Position numbers and translations under genes: made by a program. A stretch of DNA of 56,852 nucleotides from Bacillota bacterium. Lineage in GTDB: Bacteria > Bacillota > Sulfobacillia > UBA995 > UBA9673. Shown piece by piece: positions 25,764 to 34,044 of the stretch. Position 1 is the stretch's first letter; every line of letters starts with the position of its first letter. The notes beneath the pieces are model-generated. The model saw only the letters and a list, made by a program, of their open reading frames with translations, had not been told where the DNA came from and made no database searches. The DNA lies in contig QZJP01000078.1 of the NCBI GenBank assembly GCA_003599345.1, positions 1 through 56,852 on the forward strand, in the 5' to 3' direction.

Positions 25764-26174
25764 ATGAAGGGCGGAATGGAGCGGGTCCGGTCAGTCGCCA
25801 GGCCCAAGGAAAGCCTGAACTTGCGCTACGTGACACTGGGGGTCGTCGCGGCATTCCTTTTGGCCTTCGTTCTGTCAGGAATCATCGGTCTCGTGATCTA
25901 CCAGGGCTGGGTGAGTGAGATATACTCTCCGCTCATTATGAGCCTTGTCAGCTTCACCAGTCTCTTCTTCGGAGCCGTTTATGCGGGTAGCAGGGCAGGG
26001 ACGGCAGGATGGGCTCACGGTGCACTGACCGGGCTAGCTTACATCGTCATTGTGTCAATCATCGGTCTCTTGGTGTTCGATCAACTAGCCCCGGTCATGG
26101 TGCTGGCCGGAAGGCTTGGTCTCGGAGTTGGCTTGGGTGCCGTCGCCGGAACCGTGGGTATTAATCTGAAGTAG
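25764..26174 (+). CDS. TIGR04086-type four-helix membrane protein
   Basis: A 136-residue integral membrane protein of the TIGR04086 family, found in spore-forming Firmicutes; its function is not known. Four hydrophobic segments: VTLGVVAAFLLAFVLSGIIG, the region around IMSLVSFTSLFFGAVYAG, GLAYIVIVSIIGLLVF and LGLGVGLGAVAGTVGI. The basic N-terminus (ERVRSVARPKES) is probably cytosolic. Start ATG 25764 has GAGGAGG upstream. It is a single-gene unit between two terminators. Confidence 0.8.
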   Translation: MKGGMERVRSVARPKESLNLRYVTLGVVAAFLLAFVLSGIIGLVIYQGWVSEIYSPLIMSLVSFTSLFFGAVYAGSRAGTAGWAHGALTGLAYIVIVSIIGLLVFDQLAPVMVLAGRLGLGVGLGAVAGTVGINLK

Positions 26175-26177
26175 CGG

Positions 26178-26206
26178 CGCGGGCGGGTCCCGTCGGCCCG
26201 CCCGCG
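26178..26206. terminator. Bidirectional terminator between convergent genes
   Basis: CGCGGGCGGG (26178-26187) pairs perfectly with CCCGCCCGCG (26197-26206) over a 9-base loop. Only a short T run follows on the plus strand. It lies exactly between the convergent ends at 26174 and 26212, so it may serve both. Confidence 0.65.
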
Positions 26207-26211
26207 TAGTT

Positions 26212-26442
26212 TCACTGGACGCTCTGACCCTTGCCCAAGGCCTCTTCTGCATACTTGATCATGACCCGGACCATATTGCCGCCGATGTGACCACCGATCA
26301 CTCCGCATTCTCTGGTCGGCATCTCGGGCCATCCGACCTGGCGTATCTTGTCCGACAGCCCTAGTTCGCCGGCGACTTCGTACTTGAACTGGTCCAGAAC
26401 CTGGCCCGGCAGAAGGTTCCGGCCCCCGCGAGACCGGGCCAA
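26212..26442 (-). CDS. Alpha/beta-type small acid-soluble spore protein
   Basis: Second spore DNA-binding protein, with 76 residues, the normal size. The order is MARSRGG, DQFKYEVAGELGL, WPEMPTRECGVIGG and GNMVRVMIKYAEE. The start is taken as TTG 26442 because AAAGGAGG (26458-26451) then has an 8-base spacing and the protein begins with the family-typical MARSR; a GTG at 26451 would lie inside the ribosome site. A short insertion (GHIGG) duplicates the IGG turn before the second helix, and there is one Cys. It is convergent to the TIGR04086 gene. Confidence 0.92.
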   Translation of the reverse strand: MARSRGGRNLLPGQVLDQFKYEVAGELGLSDKIRQVGWPEMPTRECGVIGGHIGGNMVRVMIKYAEEALGKGQSVQ

Positions 26443-26705
26443 AGGCAACACCTCCTTTCACCAAGGGGACTTGTAGCTCCGGGATCCAGCTTGGTATGCG
26501 ACCGCCGCGTGGTTTGTGTAATGTCGTGTCGGTCCGCTCATAGTGTCCCCCCGTAGGCAAGGCTTTGATGTTAGAAGTACTTTCGTAATCAACCGTGTAG
26601 CAGGCTGTTTGTCTTGTCAAGTCAGCGAGGAGGGCGCGAGACTGAAGGAAAGCCTTAGACGCGCCGAGAACCCTAAGCCCGGCTTCAAGGAGGGGGTGAC
26701 TGAAG

Positions 26706-27146
26706 GTGAAGCTAGCCGCGAAAGAGGAGTTGTGTTCTGGATGCAGGAGCTGTGAACTCATCTGTTCGACACGCAATTTCTCACAGCCCAACCCCGGCAA
26801 GTCAGCCATACGCGTACGCGGAAACTTCCCGGCACCTGGGCGTTATTCCATCACGTTCTGCGACCAGTGTGGAGTGTGTGCGGAGGTCTGCCCGGTCGAG
26901 GCCATCCGTGACATCGATGGTCACTTCGAGATAGATCATGACCTTTGCACGGCTTGCATGCTCTGTGTCGAGGAGTGTCCACATGGTGCGATGTTCAGCC
27001 ACCCTAGCCAGGACGTGCCGTTCAAGTGCGTTTCGTGCGGCGAGTGCATCGCCTACTGCCCGCGACAAGCTCTTGTCGACATGGACGGAGAGGTCGCTTG
27101 GGCGGGCGTCGAGGCCAGGAAGAGGGCGACAGCCTCTGGGAGGTGA
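26706..27146 (+). CDS. Polyferredoxin, electron-transfer partner of aldehyde ferredoxin oxidoreductase
   Basis: A 146-residue protein with four cysteine motifs: CSGCRSCELICS, CDQCGVCAEVCP, CTACMLCVEECP and CVSCGECIAYCP. All 16 Cys are present, enough for four [4Fe-4S] clusters. No membrane segment or signal peptide. Start GTG 26706 with GGAGGGGGTGA upstream. The AOR gene begins eight bases after its stop, with its ribosome site inside this gene's end, so the protein is most likely the ferredoxin subunit coupling AOR to other redox partners. The 263-base gap before it (26443-26705) holds no gene; it must carry the divergent promoters for this operon and the spore gene, but I identify none firmly. 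Confidence 0.88.
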   Translation: MKLAAKEELCSGCRSCELICSTRNFSQPNPGKSAIRVRGNFPAPGRYSITFCDQCGVCAEVCPVEAIRDIDGHFEIDHDLCTACMLCVEECPHGAMFSHPSQDVPFKCVSCGECIAYCPRQALVDMDGEVAWAGVEARKRATASGR

Positions 27147-27154
27147 CACCGACG

Positions 27155-29011
27155 GTGACCAGCAGCAAGCTCTTGGGGTACGGAGGCAGCATCCTCAGGG
27201 TCGACTTGTCGCGGGGGGAGGTCAGGGTCGAACCGACGCCCGCTGACCTGGCCCGCGACTATCTGGGTGGCCGCGGATTCGTGGCCAAGATCCTCTGGGA
27301 CGAGCTCCCCACCGGCGTAGAACCGTTCTCCGAGGCCAACAAGGTCGTGATGGCCTCGGGACCTCTGGCAGGTCTATTTCTCCCGTCGAGCGGCAAGATC
27401 GAAATGGGAACCAAGTCCCCGGCCACGGGGCTCTACGGCGAGGGGAACATGGGCGGTCACCTGGCCGGGGAGCTCAAGTTCGCCGGATACGACGCGGTGA
27501 TTATCGGCGGCGTGGCCTCGAAGCCGTGCGTCGTCGTCATCGACGACGACAAGGTCGAGATTCGCGATGCCGGCAGGTACTGGGGAAAGGGCGCTTTCGA
27601 AGCCGAGAAGATGCTCAAGGACGACCTCGGGGGCGAGTTTCAAATCGCCACCATCGGACCTGCCGGGGAGAAGATGGTCAGCTACGCCGTCGTCTCTCAT
27701 GATTTCGGTCGCCAGGTGGGGCGTACCGGCGTTGGAGCCGTCCTCGGCCACAAGAAGGTCAAGGCCGTCGCCGTCCGAGGTTCGCGAGGCTTCGAGGTGG
27801 CCGACCCCGCGGGAGTGCTCGCAAAGGGTAAGGAGATGTACGAGGCCTGCTTCGCCAAGCCGGGCTTCGACGAGTGGACGCCCTACGGCACGGCCGGCGT
27901 GACCGATTGGATAAACGAGATCGGGGCCTTCCCCACGAAGAACTTCTATACGGGCTATTTTGAAAAGCACAAGCAAATCAACGGCCCGACACTGCGGGAG
28001 AGAATCCTCATCCTTGACAAGGGATGCACCGGGTGCCCGATACCCTGCGGGAAGTACTCCAAGTTCACTTACGACGACAAGACCTACTACGTGGAGGGGC
28101 CGGAGTACGAAACCATCGCCCTGATGGGCGGTAACCTGCTCCTGGACAAGATCGAGGACATCGCCTACGTCAATTACGTTGCTGACGAACTGGGCATAGA
28201 CACTATCTCGGGTGGCTCCGTTGTCGCTTTCACCCTGGAGTGTCTCGAGAAAGGGGTGCTCACCCCGGCCGACGTGGGGCGCGACCTCAACTGGGGCGAC
28301 CCTGACGGAGTAGCCTGGCTGCTGGAACGGATTGCCCGGCGGGAGGGCATCGGGGAAGTCTTGTCACGCGGCGTCAAGGCGGCGGCCGCCGAGTTCGGAA
28401 AGGGCTCCGAGAAGTTCGCCATGCACATCAAGGGACTCGAGATATCCGGTTACGAGTCCCGCTACGCCCCCGCGATGATGCTGGCCTACATGACGGCGGA
28501 CATCGGAGCGCACCACAACCGGGCGTGGGCCATTACTTATGACGCCGCGGTCGGCCAGGAGAAGATATCGGGTAAGGCCTGGAAGGTCATCGAACTGCAG
28601 CACACCAGACCGCTGTTCGACGCGTTGGGTCTTTGCCGCCTTCCCTGGGTGGAAATCGGGTTCGATCTAAAATACTACGGGGAGATATTCCCCCTTGTGA
28701 CCGGAACCGACTACACCTGGGAGGACTTGCTCAAGATCTCGGAGCGTATCTGGAACCTGACCCGCTGCTTCAACCGGAGAGAGAACCGCGATTTCGGGCG
28801 GGAATGGGACCTGCCGCCGGCAAGGTGGATGGAGGAGCCTCTTCCGAGCGGCGCCGGCAAGGGTCGCTACATGAAGCCGGAAGACGCCAGGGCCATGCTC
28901 GATGAGTACTACGCCCTCCGCGGTTGGGACGAGAACGGCCTGCCGACACCCGGCAAACTCAAGGAGCTCGGTCTTGAGTTCGTGCTCAACAAAGTGAAGC
29001 TGGGAGCCTGA
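27155..29011 (+). CDS. Aldehyde ferredoxin oxidoreductase (tungstopterin enzyme)
   Basis: Oxidises aldehydes to carboxylic acids, or reduces acids in the reverse direction, with ferredoxin; the cofactor is a tungsten bis-pyranopterin. 618 residues. Domain 1 begins GYGGSILRVDLSRGEV and includes YLGGRGFVAKILWDELP. The cluster cysteines are Cys291, Cys294 and Cys298 (CTGCPIPCGK) and Cys494 (LGLCRLPW), nearly the positions known for Pyrococcus furiosus AOR. Pterin-contact segments include GEGNMGGHLAGELK and GVGAVLGHKKVKAVAV. Start GTG 27155 behind GGAGGTGA; the longer open frame is shadow. Downstream MoaD overlaps by one base. The aldehyde substrate is unknown. Confidence 0.95.
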   Translation: MTSSKLLGYGGSILRVDLSRGEVRVEPTPADLARDYLGGRGFVAKILWDELPTGVEPFSEANKVVMASGPLAGLFLPSSGKIEMGTKSPATGLYGEGNMGGHLAGELKFAGYDAVIIGGVASKPCVVVIDDDKVEIRDAGRYWGKGAFEAEKMLKDDLGGEFQIATIGPAGEKMVSYAVVSHDFGRQVGRTGVGAVLGHKKVKAVAVRGSRGFEVADPAGVLAKGKEMYEACFAKPGFDEWTPYGTAGVTDWINEIGAFPTKNFYTGYFEKHKQINGPTLRERILILDKGCTGCPIPCGKYSKFTYDDKTYYVEGPEYETIALMGGNLLLDKIEDIAYVNYVADELGIDTISGGSVVAFTLECLEKGVLTPADVGRDLNWGDPDGVAWLLERIARREGIGEVLSRGVKAAAAEFGKGSEKFAMHIKGLEISGYESRYAPAMMLAYMTADIGAHHNRAWAITYDAAVGQEKISGKAWKVIELQHTRPLFDALGLCRLPWVEIGFDLKYYGEIFPLVTGTDYTWEDLLKISERIWNLTRCFNRRENRDFGREWDLPPARWMEEPLPSGAGKGRYMKPEDARAMLDEYYALRGWDENGLPTPGKLKELGLEFVLNKVKLGA

Positions 29012-29244
29012 TGAAGGTCACGGTGCGCGTGGTCGGCCACGCCGTCGAGTTCTTCCCGGGGAGGAAGGACCGCTACGACCTGGAGTTCGAGGGCCCGGTG
29101 ACCGTTAGTGGGATTCTCGAGAAGCTCGGCGTCGGACAAGCCCTCGTGATGGCGGCGATAATCGACGGGAAGCGGGCCGACTTCGGACAGCGCGTTCCCG
29201 ACGGGGCCGAAGTGGTCCTCATGACCCCGCCGGCGGGGGGGTAG
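29011..29244 (+). CDS. MoaD/ThiS-family sulfur carrier, pterin cofactor synthesis
   Basis: A 77-residue ubiquitin-fold protein ending in Gly-Gly (PPAGG), the thiocarboxylate attachment site. Strands begin KVTVRVVG and end AEVVLMTPP. ATG 29011 overlaps the AOR stop (TGATG). In this place it is expected to supply the dithiolene sulfur for the AOR pterin; such dedicated MoaD paralogs commonly accompany AOR genes. No moaE or moeB is nearby. Confidence 0.88.
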   Translation: MKVTVRVVGHAVEFFPGRKDRYDLEFEGPVTVSGILEKLGVGQALVMAAIIDGKRADFGQRVPDGAEVVLMTPPAGG

Positions 29245-29291
29245 GCTGACTTCGCCAAGGGCGCACACCTATAGCACGAAGACGCGAATCG

Positions 29292-29320
29292 GAGCCCGGG
29301 AGAGACCACCTCCCGGGCTC
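29292..29320 (+). terminator. Strong hairpin between the AOR operon and the ABC/sigma operon
   Basis: GAGCCCGGGAG (29292-29302) and CTCCCGGGCTC (29310-29320) form an 11-base perfect stem. No T-run follows on either strand, so it is either a T-poor terminator or a 3'-end stabiliser. The rest of this 207-base gap (29245-29451) holds a small perfect palindrome ACAATG-A-CATTGT at 29425-29437, just upstream of the ABC ATPase start, which could be an operator. Confidence 0.45.
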
Positions 29321-29451
29321 AATCGCCGTACGGACCCGCGCGTTGAACCATTCGTGGCCGGGCCTCGTCTTGATGGAGGCCGGACAACGCAGCACACCCA
29401 AGGGTGCTCAGGCGCCGGCGATTGACAATGACATTGTTGGGGGCGAACCCG

Positions 29452-30327
29452 ATGCGCGTCGAGGTGGAGGGGCTCAGGAAGAACTACGGGTCCGTGGAGG
29501 CTCTGAAAGGCATAGACCTCGCCATCGACAACGGGATGTTTGGTCTCCTGGGCCCCAACGGCGCGGGGAAGACGACGTTGATGAGGGTTGTGACCACCCT
29601 CCTTGCCCCGACAGCCGGGAGGGTGACGGTCGGAGGAATCGACGTCACTCGCCGGCCGGGAGAAGTCCGGCGGCTCTTGGGCTATCTCCCGCAGGAGTTC
29701 GGGCTGTGGAAGCGCCTCCGGGCCGGTGAAGTGCTGGACTACGTCTCGCACCTGAAGGGCATAGCCCCCGCTGAGCGCCGCCGGGCCGAGATCGACCGGG
29801 TCTTGCGAATCGTGGGGCTCTCCGACAAGGCCCGCGATTTCGTGGGCGGGTTCTCGGGGGGCATGCGCCAGCGCCTCGGAATCGCCCAAGCACTGCTCGA
29901 CGACCCGAAACTCCTGGTGGTTGATGAGCCCACAGCCGGCCTCGACCCGGAAGAGAGGGTTCGCTTCCGGAACTTCCTGTCGGAACTCAGCGGAGACCGG
30001 GTCGTCATCCTGTCCACGCATATCGTGGCCGACGTGGAAAGTGCCTGCACTGCCATGGCCCTTCTCCGCGACGGTCGTCTCCTCTACGTGGGCAGTCCAG
30101 AGGACCTTTGCCGCAGGGCCAGGGGCAAGGTCTGGGAAGCGGAGGTCACCGAAGCCGCATACCGACGCCTGCGAACCGCGGCCAAGGTCGTGTCCACCCG
30201 CCGCGCTGCGGGGGGAGTCATTGCCAGGGTCGTGTCTGATGGGAGCCCCACGGGTTCAGCGTCGCCCGTGGAGCCGGACCTTCAGGACGCCTACATCGCG
30301 GCCATGGGAGGCGTTCTGGATGCGTAG
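29452..30327 (+). CDS. ABC transporter ATPase
   Basis: 291-residue ATPase of the DrrA/CcmA-like ABC-2 type. Walker A GPNGAGKTT, Q-loop LPQEFGLWKRL, signature FSGGMRQR, Walker B LLVVDEPTAGLD and H-loop STH are intact. The C-terminal approximately 80 residues form the regulatory extension usual in this group. Start taken at ATG 29452 (MRVEVEGLRKNYG); ATG 29428 is an alternative. The next gene, the membrane partner, starts eight bases inside its end. Confidence 0.9.
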   Translation: MRVEVEGLRKNYGSVEALKGIDLAIDNGMFGLLGPNGAGKTTLMRVVTTLLAPTAGRVTVGGIDVTRRPGEVRRLLGYLPQEFGLWKRLRAGEVLDYVSHLKGIAPAERRRAEIDRVLRIVGLSDKARDFVGGFSGGMRQRLGIAQALLDDPKLLVVDEPTAGLDPEERVRFRNFLSELSGDRVVILSTHIVADVESACTAMALLRDGRLLYVGSPEDLCRRARGKVWEAEVTEAAYRRLRTAAKVVSTRRAAGGVIARVVSDGSPTGSASPVEPDLQDAYIAAMGGVLDA

Positions 30328-32620
30328 AGTCCCCGGAGTGATTCGGGCCGAATTGAAGCTGCAGGTTCGTGACTACACCTACTGGGCCGTCCTCGTTCTG
30401 TGGCAGGTCATCGTCGTCTTCGCCCTGGTGGAGAACGCCGAGTTTCCGCCGGGGATGCGTACCTGGTCTGTGACCGGCGCGTTACTGCCGGTCTCGGGCG
30501 CGGCGGCGGCCCTGCACTTCGCGTCCATCCTGGCTCGGGAAGGCGCCGCCGGGGCTTTGGACCTCGTCGACGCCCTCCCTCACCGGGCGCAGGAGCTCGT
30601 TTGGGGGAAACTCCTCGCCGGGCTGACCCTGTGGGTCCTGCCGGGGCTCGAGGTGGTGTTGATCCTGGCCTGGCTCTGGGTGCGCGGTGGCGCGCCTCTC
30701 GCGGCGTTCACCCCTGCCGCGGCCCTGATGGGAGCGGTCTACTTCGTCACGGCTGTCTCCGCGGCGGGGGTGGGACTCATCGCGGCGGCCGTCTTCCGGC
30801 GGGCACGCGTGGCCTACGTCTTCGCTGCCGGGGTCTGGGTCGGTCTGGTCGTCGTTGCCCCTGTCTCACTTCTCCAGGCCGTCGACCCTCTGCGGTTGAG
30901 GTGGCTCGAGTTCCTCCTGCCCCCCGGCACAGCCGTGGGGTGGAGCGAAACGTGGGGCGTCTTCCCGGACGGCCCACTGGTCTGGCGGCAGGTCCTCTGG
31001 CACCTGGGGCTTGGCGCGGGCCTGGCCTCCCTGGCCGCCCTCCTCTACAGGCGGTGGCGGGACCCGGACGCCCGGCGCCGTTTCTCTGCCGGGGTGCTCG
31101 TCGCGGCCTTGGTCCTCGCGACTCTGGGGGCCGGAGGCTACGTATCGGTGTTTCAGGATAGGCTGGCTAGAGCCGAACGGCAATCGACAGTGTACGGCGA
31201 GTCCCGCGTGCCGGACCCGGACCAAGAGACTCGCGGACCGTTGCGGGGGACCACCGTTGTCGACGACTACTCGCTCCGCGTGCGGCTGGGCCCGGGACAC
31301 CGGCTCTCCGTCGATGGGACCTTGCGCGTCCGGAATGGCGGCGCGGTCCCACTCTCCGAGGTCAGGCTCACCCTCAATAACGAGCTCACCGTGGAGCGGG
31401 TGGCCGTAGAGACTTCGCCCATGCAATTGCCTGGAGCGGCTCCCGCTGCCGAAGTCCAGAGGTCGGGCGACCACGTGACCATCATGCTGGAAGACCCGCT
31501 GCCGCCGGGCGGGGAAGCCGTGCTCAGCCTGTCCTACGGCGGTGAGATGTGGATCTGGGATCCCGCCCTGAACTGGGGACTCGGCCTCGCGGGCGGGGGC
31601 GCTGGCGGCGGCGTGTGGCTCCCAGCTACCATCTGCTGGTACCCGGCCCCCGGCCACCAGACACTGGCCTACCGCGTCGATATAGCCTATGGCGCCACCG
31701 TTCAGGGCTGGACGCTCGAGCGGAGCGCCCCGCGCTACGACCTGGCGTCCTACCGGTTGACGTTCGAAGTCCCTGAGGCCCTAGACCTGGGGACGAGCCT
31801 GGGTCCGGCCGTGACCCCCCCGGAGGGAACGGCCGCCCGGCCGCCGGAGCAAGGCCGGCGACTGCTCTACGTCGAGGGACGGGCGTGGACTGACGAGGGC
31901 GTCCTAGTCCTCGGGGCTCAGGACCTCCAGGTGACCGACGGAGAAGCCGGCCCGGTCATCACGTCCCCGGCCCTCGCGGACGCGGGTCTGGCGGCCTCGG
32001 CCGAGGCCCGGTTGCTCCTCGATTTCTTCTCGGGCCTGTTCCCGGTGCCGGGCCCGGCGGAGCTCGTCTTAATCGCGAAACCCGACAGGCTCGGACGCGG
32101 ATCCGGCTTCTTCCCCCCGGGCGACGGCGAAGGCCTCGTCCTGCCGGAAGCCACCCTGGCGTCGTCGTCCCTTGGGAGGCTCGCTTTCGGCGATCTGGGC
32201 GACATCCCGGGCCACGCGTTCAGTCTCCTGCGCGACGTCTCGGGCGGCGCAAAAGATCTCACCTCACCGTGGTTCGGGCGCGAGGTCCCCGAGTGGTTCG
32301 CCTCCCCGGAGGTCCGACGGGCCCTGGCGGTCAAGTCGGCCTTCCGTTCGTTCTGCCGGGCCCTGGCGGTGGGAGAGGTGCATGGCCCGGCCGACTACGA
32401 AGTTATGCTGGCCGTGGAGCGACAGCTTGGTGGCCGGGGAGAGGACGAGGACTGGGAAGCTGTCCTCGGCGCCCTGGACCGGCTCTACCGCGAGAGGGGA
32501 CTGGGGGCCGTGAAGGAACTCCTCACCGAGGTCTGGTCGCCACTGTCAGCGGCCGAATTACAGCCGGAGGCGGTCCTGGAACTCACTAACAGCGCCCTAG
32601 CGGGCGACTCGGGGGAGTAG
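30320..32620 (+). CDS. ABC-2 type permease fused to a degenerate M1-peptidase-like domain
   Basis: A 766-residue membrane protein. Residues 1-290 contain about seven hydrophobic helices. Residues from about 295 form a large extracytoplasmic region that looks like the N-terminal and catalytic domains of M1 aminopeptidases (VRLTLNNELTVERV, then LLLDFFSGLFPVPGPAELVL). The zinc motif HExxH expected after this is missing: the matching place reads HAFSLL, and no other HExxH is present. The fold is therefore probably a binding or sensing domain, not a peptidase. ATG 30320 overlaps the ATPase gene by 8 bases. The related fused permease/M1 proteins usually keep the zinc site. Confidence 0.78.
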   Translation: MRRVPGVIRAELKLQVRDYTYWAVLVLWQVIVVFALVENAEFPPGMRTWSVTGALLPVSGAAAALHFASILAREGAAGALDLVDALPHRAQELVWGKLLAGLTLWVLPGLEVVLILAWLWVRGGAPLAAFTPAAALMGAVYFVTAVSAAGVGLIAAAVFRRARVAYVFAAGVWVGLVVVAPVSLLQAVDPLRLRWLEFLLPPGTAVGWSETWGVFPDGPLVWRQVLWHLGLGAGLASLAALLYRRWRDPDARRRFSAGVLVAALVLATLGAGGYVSVFQDRLARAERQSTVYGESRVPDPDQETRGPLRGTTVVDDYSLRVRLGPGHRLSVDGTLRVRNGGAVPLSEVRLTLNNELTVERVAVETSPMQLPGAAPAAEVQRSGDHVTIMLEDPLPPGGEAVLSLSYGGEMWIWDPALNWGLGLAGGGAGGGVWLPATICWYPAPGHQTLAYRVDIAYGATVQGWTLERSAPRYDLASYRLTFEVPEALDLGTSLGPAVTPPEGTAARPPEQGRRLLYVEGRAWTDEGVLVLGAQDLQVTDGEAGPVITSPALADAGLAASAEARLLLDFFSGLFPVPGPAELVLIAKPDRLGRGSGFFPPGDGEGLVLPEATLASSSLGRLAFGDLGDIPGHAFSLLRDVSGGAKDLTSPWFGREVPEWFASPEVRRALAVKSAFRSFCRALAVGEVHGPADYEVMLAVERQLGGRGEDEDWEAVLGALDRLYRERGLGAVKELLTEVWSPLSAAELQPEAVLELTNSALAGDSGE

Positions 32621-32629
32621 GGTGAACCT

Positions 32630-33310
32630 ATGGCCAGAGCCCGCTACGAAATCAGATTGATGTACCGGCTCCCGGAACTCCTTGCGGTCCTCGCCGCCTG
32701 GACTCTGATCGGCGTGGCCTACGCGAACGTGATGCAGGACCTGCCTCCCGGGGCGCGGGCGAGGGGAGTCCTGGCGATGCTAGAGACGGCACTGCCCCTG
32801 GTGGCCCTCTTCGCCGTGGGACACGCCGCGAGTATCGAATGGGAGGAGCGTACCGCTGAACTCTCCCTATCCTACCGGGGAGGTTCGTTCGGCATCCTGG
32901 GGCACCGGCTCGCTATCGCCGGAGCTCTTCTCGTGGCGGTGACCATCCTGAGTGTGACGGCGTTCGCCGCACTAATGCCCGAGATGCTGAAACCCGGACA
33001 GGTGAACGCCTTTCGAGTGGGCCTGACGGCGGTCCCACCGGCTCTTCTCATAGGGTCTGCGAGCCTCTTGGCAAGTATAGTCGGAAGAGGCTACCTGGCC
33101 GGCCTGGCCGCCGGGCTCGCGCTCTGGGGGCTCGACATCCTGCTCCCGGGCAAACTGACGGGGCCGCTGTACCTCTTCCAGGCATCCCGGCCCGTCTCAG
33201 ACCTGGGCTTGTCGCTGTCTGCGAACCGGATCGCGCTATGCCTGCTTGCCGCTTTGGTGCTAGGGGCCGCCTTGGTCTTGTGGTCGAGGCGCGAAAGGGT
33301 GGTGGGCTGA
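32630..33310 (+). CDS. Membrane protein, probable ABC-2 permease subunit
   Basis: A 226-residue protein with six hydrophobic segments (for example LLAVLAAWTLIGVAYANV, GHRLAIAGALLVAVTILSVT, IALCLLAALVLGAALVLW). The segment EWEERTAELSLSYRGG resembles the cytosolic coupling loop of ABC-2 permeases. It starts nine bases after the preceding gene and ends two bases before the sigma factor gene. Most likely the second membrane partner of the ATPase at 29452. Confidence 0.7.
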   Translation: MARARYEIRLMYRLPELLAVLAAWTLIGVAYANVMQDLPPGARARGVLAMLETALPLVALFAVGHAASIEWEERTAELSLSYRGGSFGILGHRLAIAGALLVAVTILSVTAFAALMPEMLKPGQVNAFRVGLTAVPPALLIGSASLLASIVGRGYLAGLAAGLALWGLDILLPGKLTGPLYLFQASRPVSDLGLSLSANRIALCLLAALVLGAALVLWSRRERVVG

Positions 33311-33312
33311 CG

Positions 33313-34044
33313 GTGGGCCCTCAGGATCTCGAGTCCTCGGACGAACACCTCTTCGAAGCGGCTACGTCCGGGGACTGCGAGGCCCTTGAAAGACTCATCA
33401 GGGCCCACTACTCCCGTGTCTTCGCCTACTTGCTACGGCTTTCAGGCGACTATCACGTTGCGGAAGATCTGACGCAGGATGTCTTCTACAAGGCCTGGTT
33501 ACGCCTCGAGACTTTGCGAGGAGTAGCGCCCCTCCGGACCTGGCTGTATCGCATCGCGCACAACGCCTACGTGGATCACGCCAGGTCCTGGCACCAGCGT
33601 CGGGTGAGGGCGTTGGGGAGCCTGGGCGATGAGGACGTCCTCTCCACAGCCATGCTCGAAGCCGGACAGGACGGGGAACCCGACTCGGTTGCCTCGATGG
33701 TTCAGAAGAAGCTAGAGCGAAGCCGGGCCGCGAGGCTCCTGGCCACCCTTTCCCCCGACCACCGAAGCGTCGTAGTCTTACGCTTCTACCAGGAACTGAA
33801 GCTTGAGGAGATAGCCGAGGTCCTGGGGATACCCCTCGGGACCGCCAAATCGCGCTTGCACTACGCTTTCAAGGAGCTGCGGAAGGCGGCCCTCGGCGAG
33901 GAGTGGGGGAACCCGTGCCGACCGCGCGAGCTGTCGGAGGTCGGTAGTCTGCGGTGGGCCTCGGGCGGGCGGTTGGACGCCACTCACCGGGCCGAGGGGA
34001 AGCTCACGCCGCGCGGCGGACCTGAGGAGGGAAACGGAGCATGA
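33313..34044 (+). CDS. ECF-type RNA polymerase sigma factor
   Basis: 243 residues. Region 2 (YSRVFAYLLRLSGDYHVAED followed by LTQDVFYKAW) and region 4 (LEEIAEVLGIPLGTAKSRLH) are clear. The region 2-4 linker is longer than usual and there is a C-terminal tail of about 45 residues rich in Gly, Glu and Arg (EEWGNPCRPRE onward). Start GTG 33313 lies two bases after the permease stop. The next gene overlaps by ATGA and encodes a membrane protein, the usual place for an anti-sigma factor. Coupling with ABC genes recalls the Bacillus sigY-yxlCDEFG operon, but homology of the partners is not shown. Confidence 0.9.
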   Translation: MGPQDLESSDEHLFEAATSGDCEALERLIRAHYSRVFAYLLRLSGDYHVAEDLTQDVFYKAWLRLETLRGVAPLRTWLYRIAHNAYVDHARSWHQRRVRALGSLGDEDVLSTAMLEAGQDGEPDSVASMVQKKLERSRAARLLATLSPDHRSVVVLRFYQELKLEEIAEVLGIPLGTAKSRLHYAFKELRKAALGEEWGNPCRPRELSEVGSLRWASGGRLDATHRAEGKLTPRGGPEEGNGA

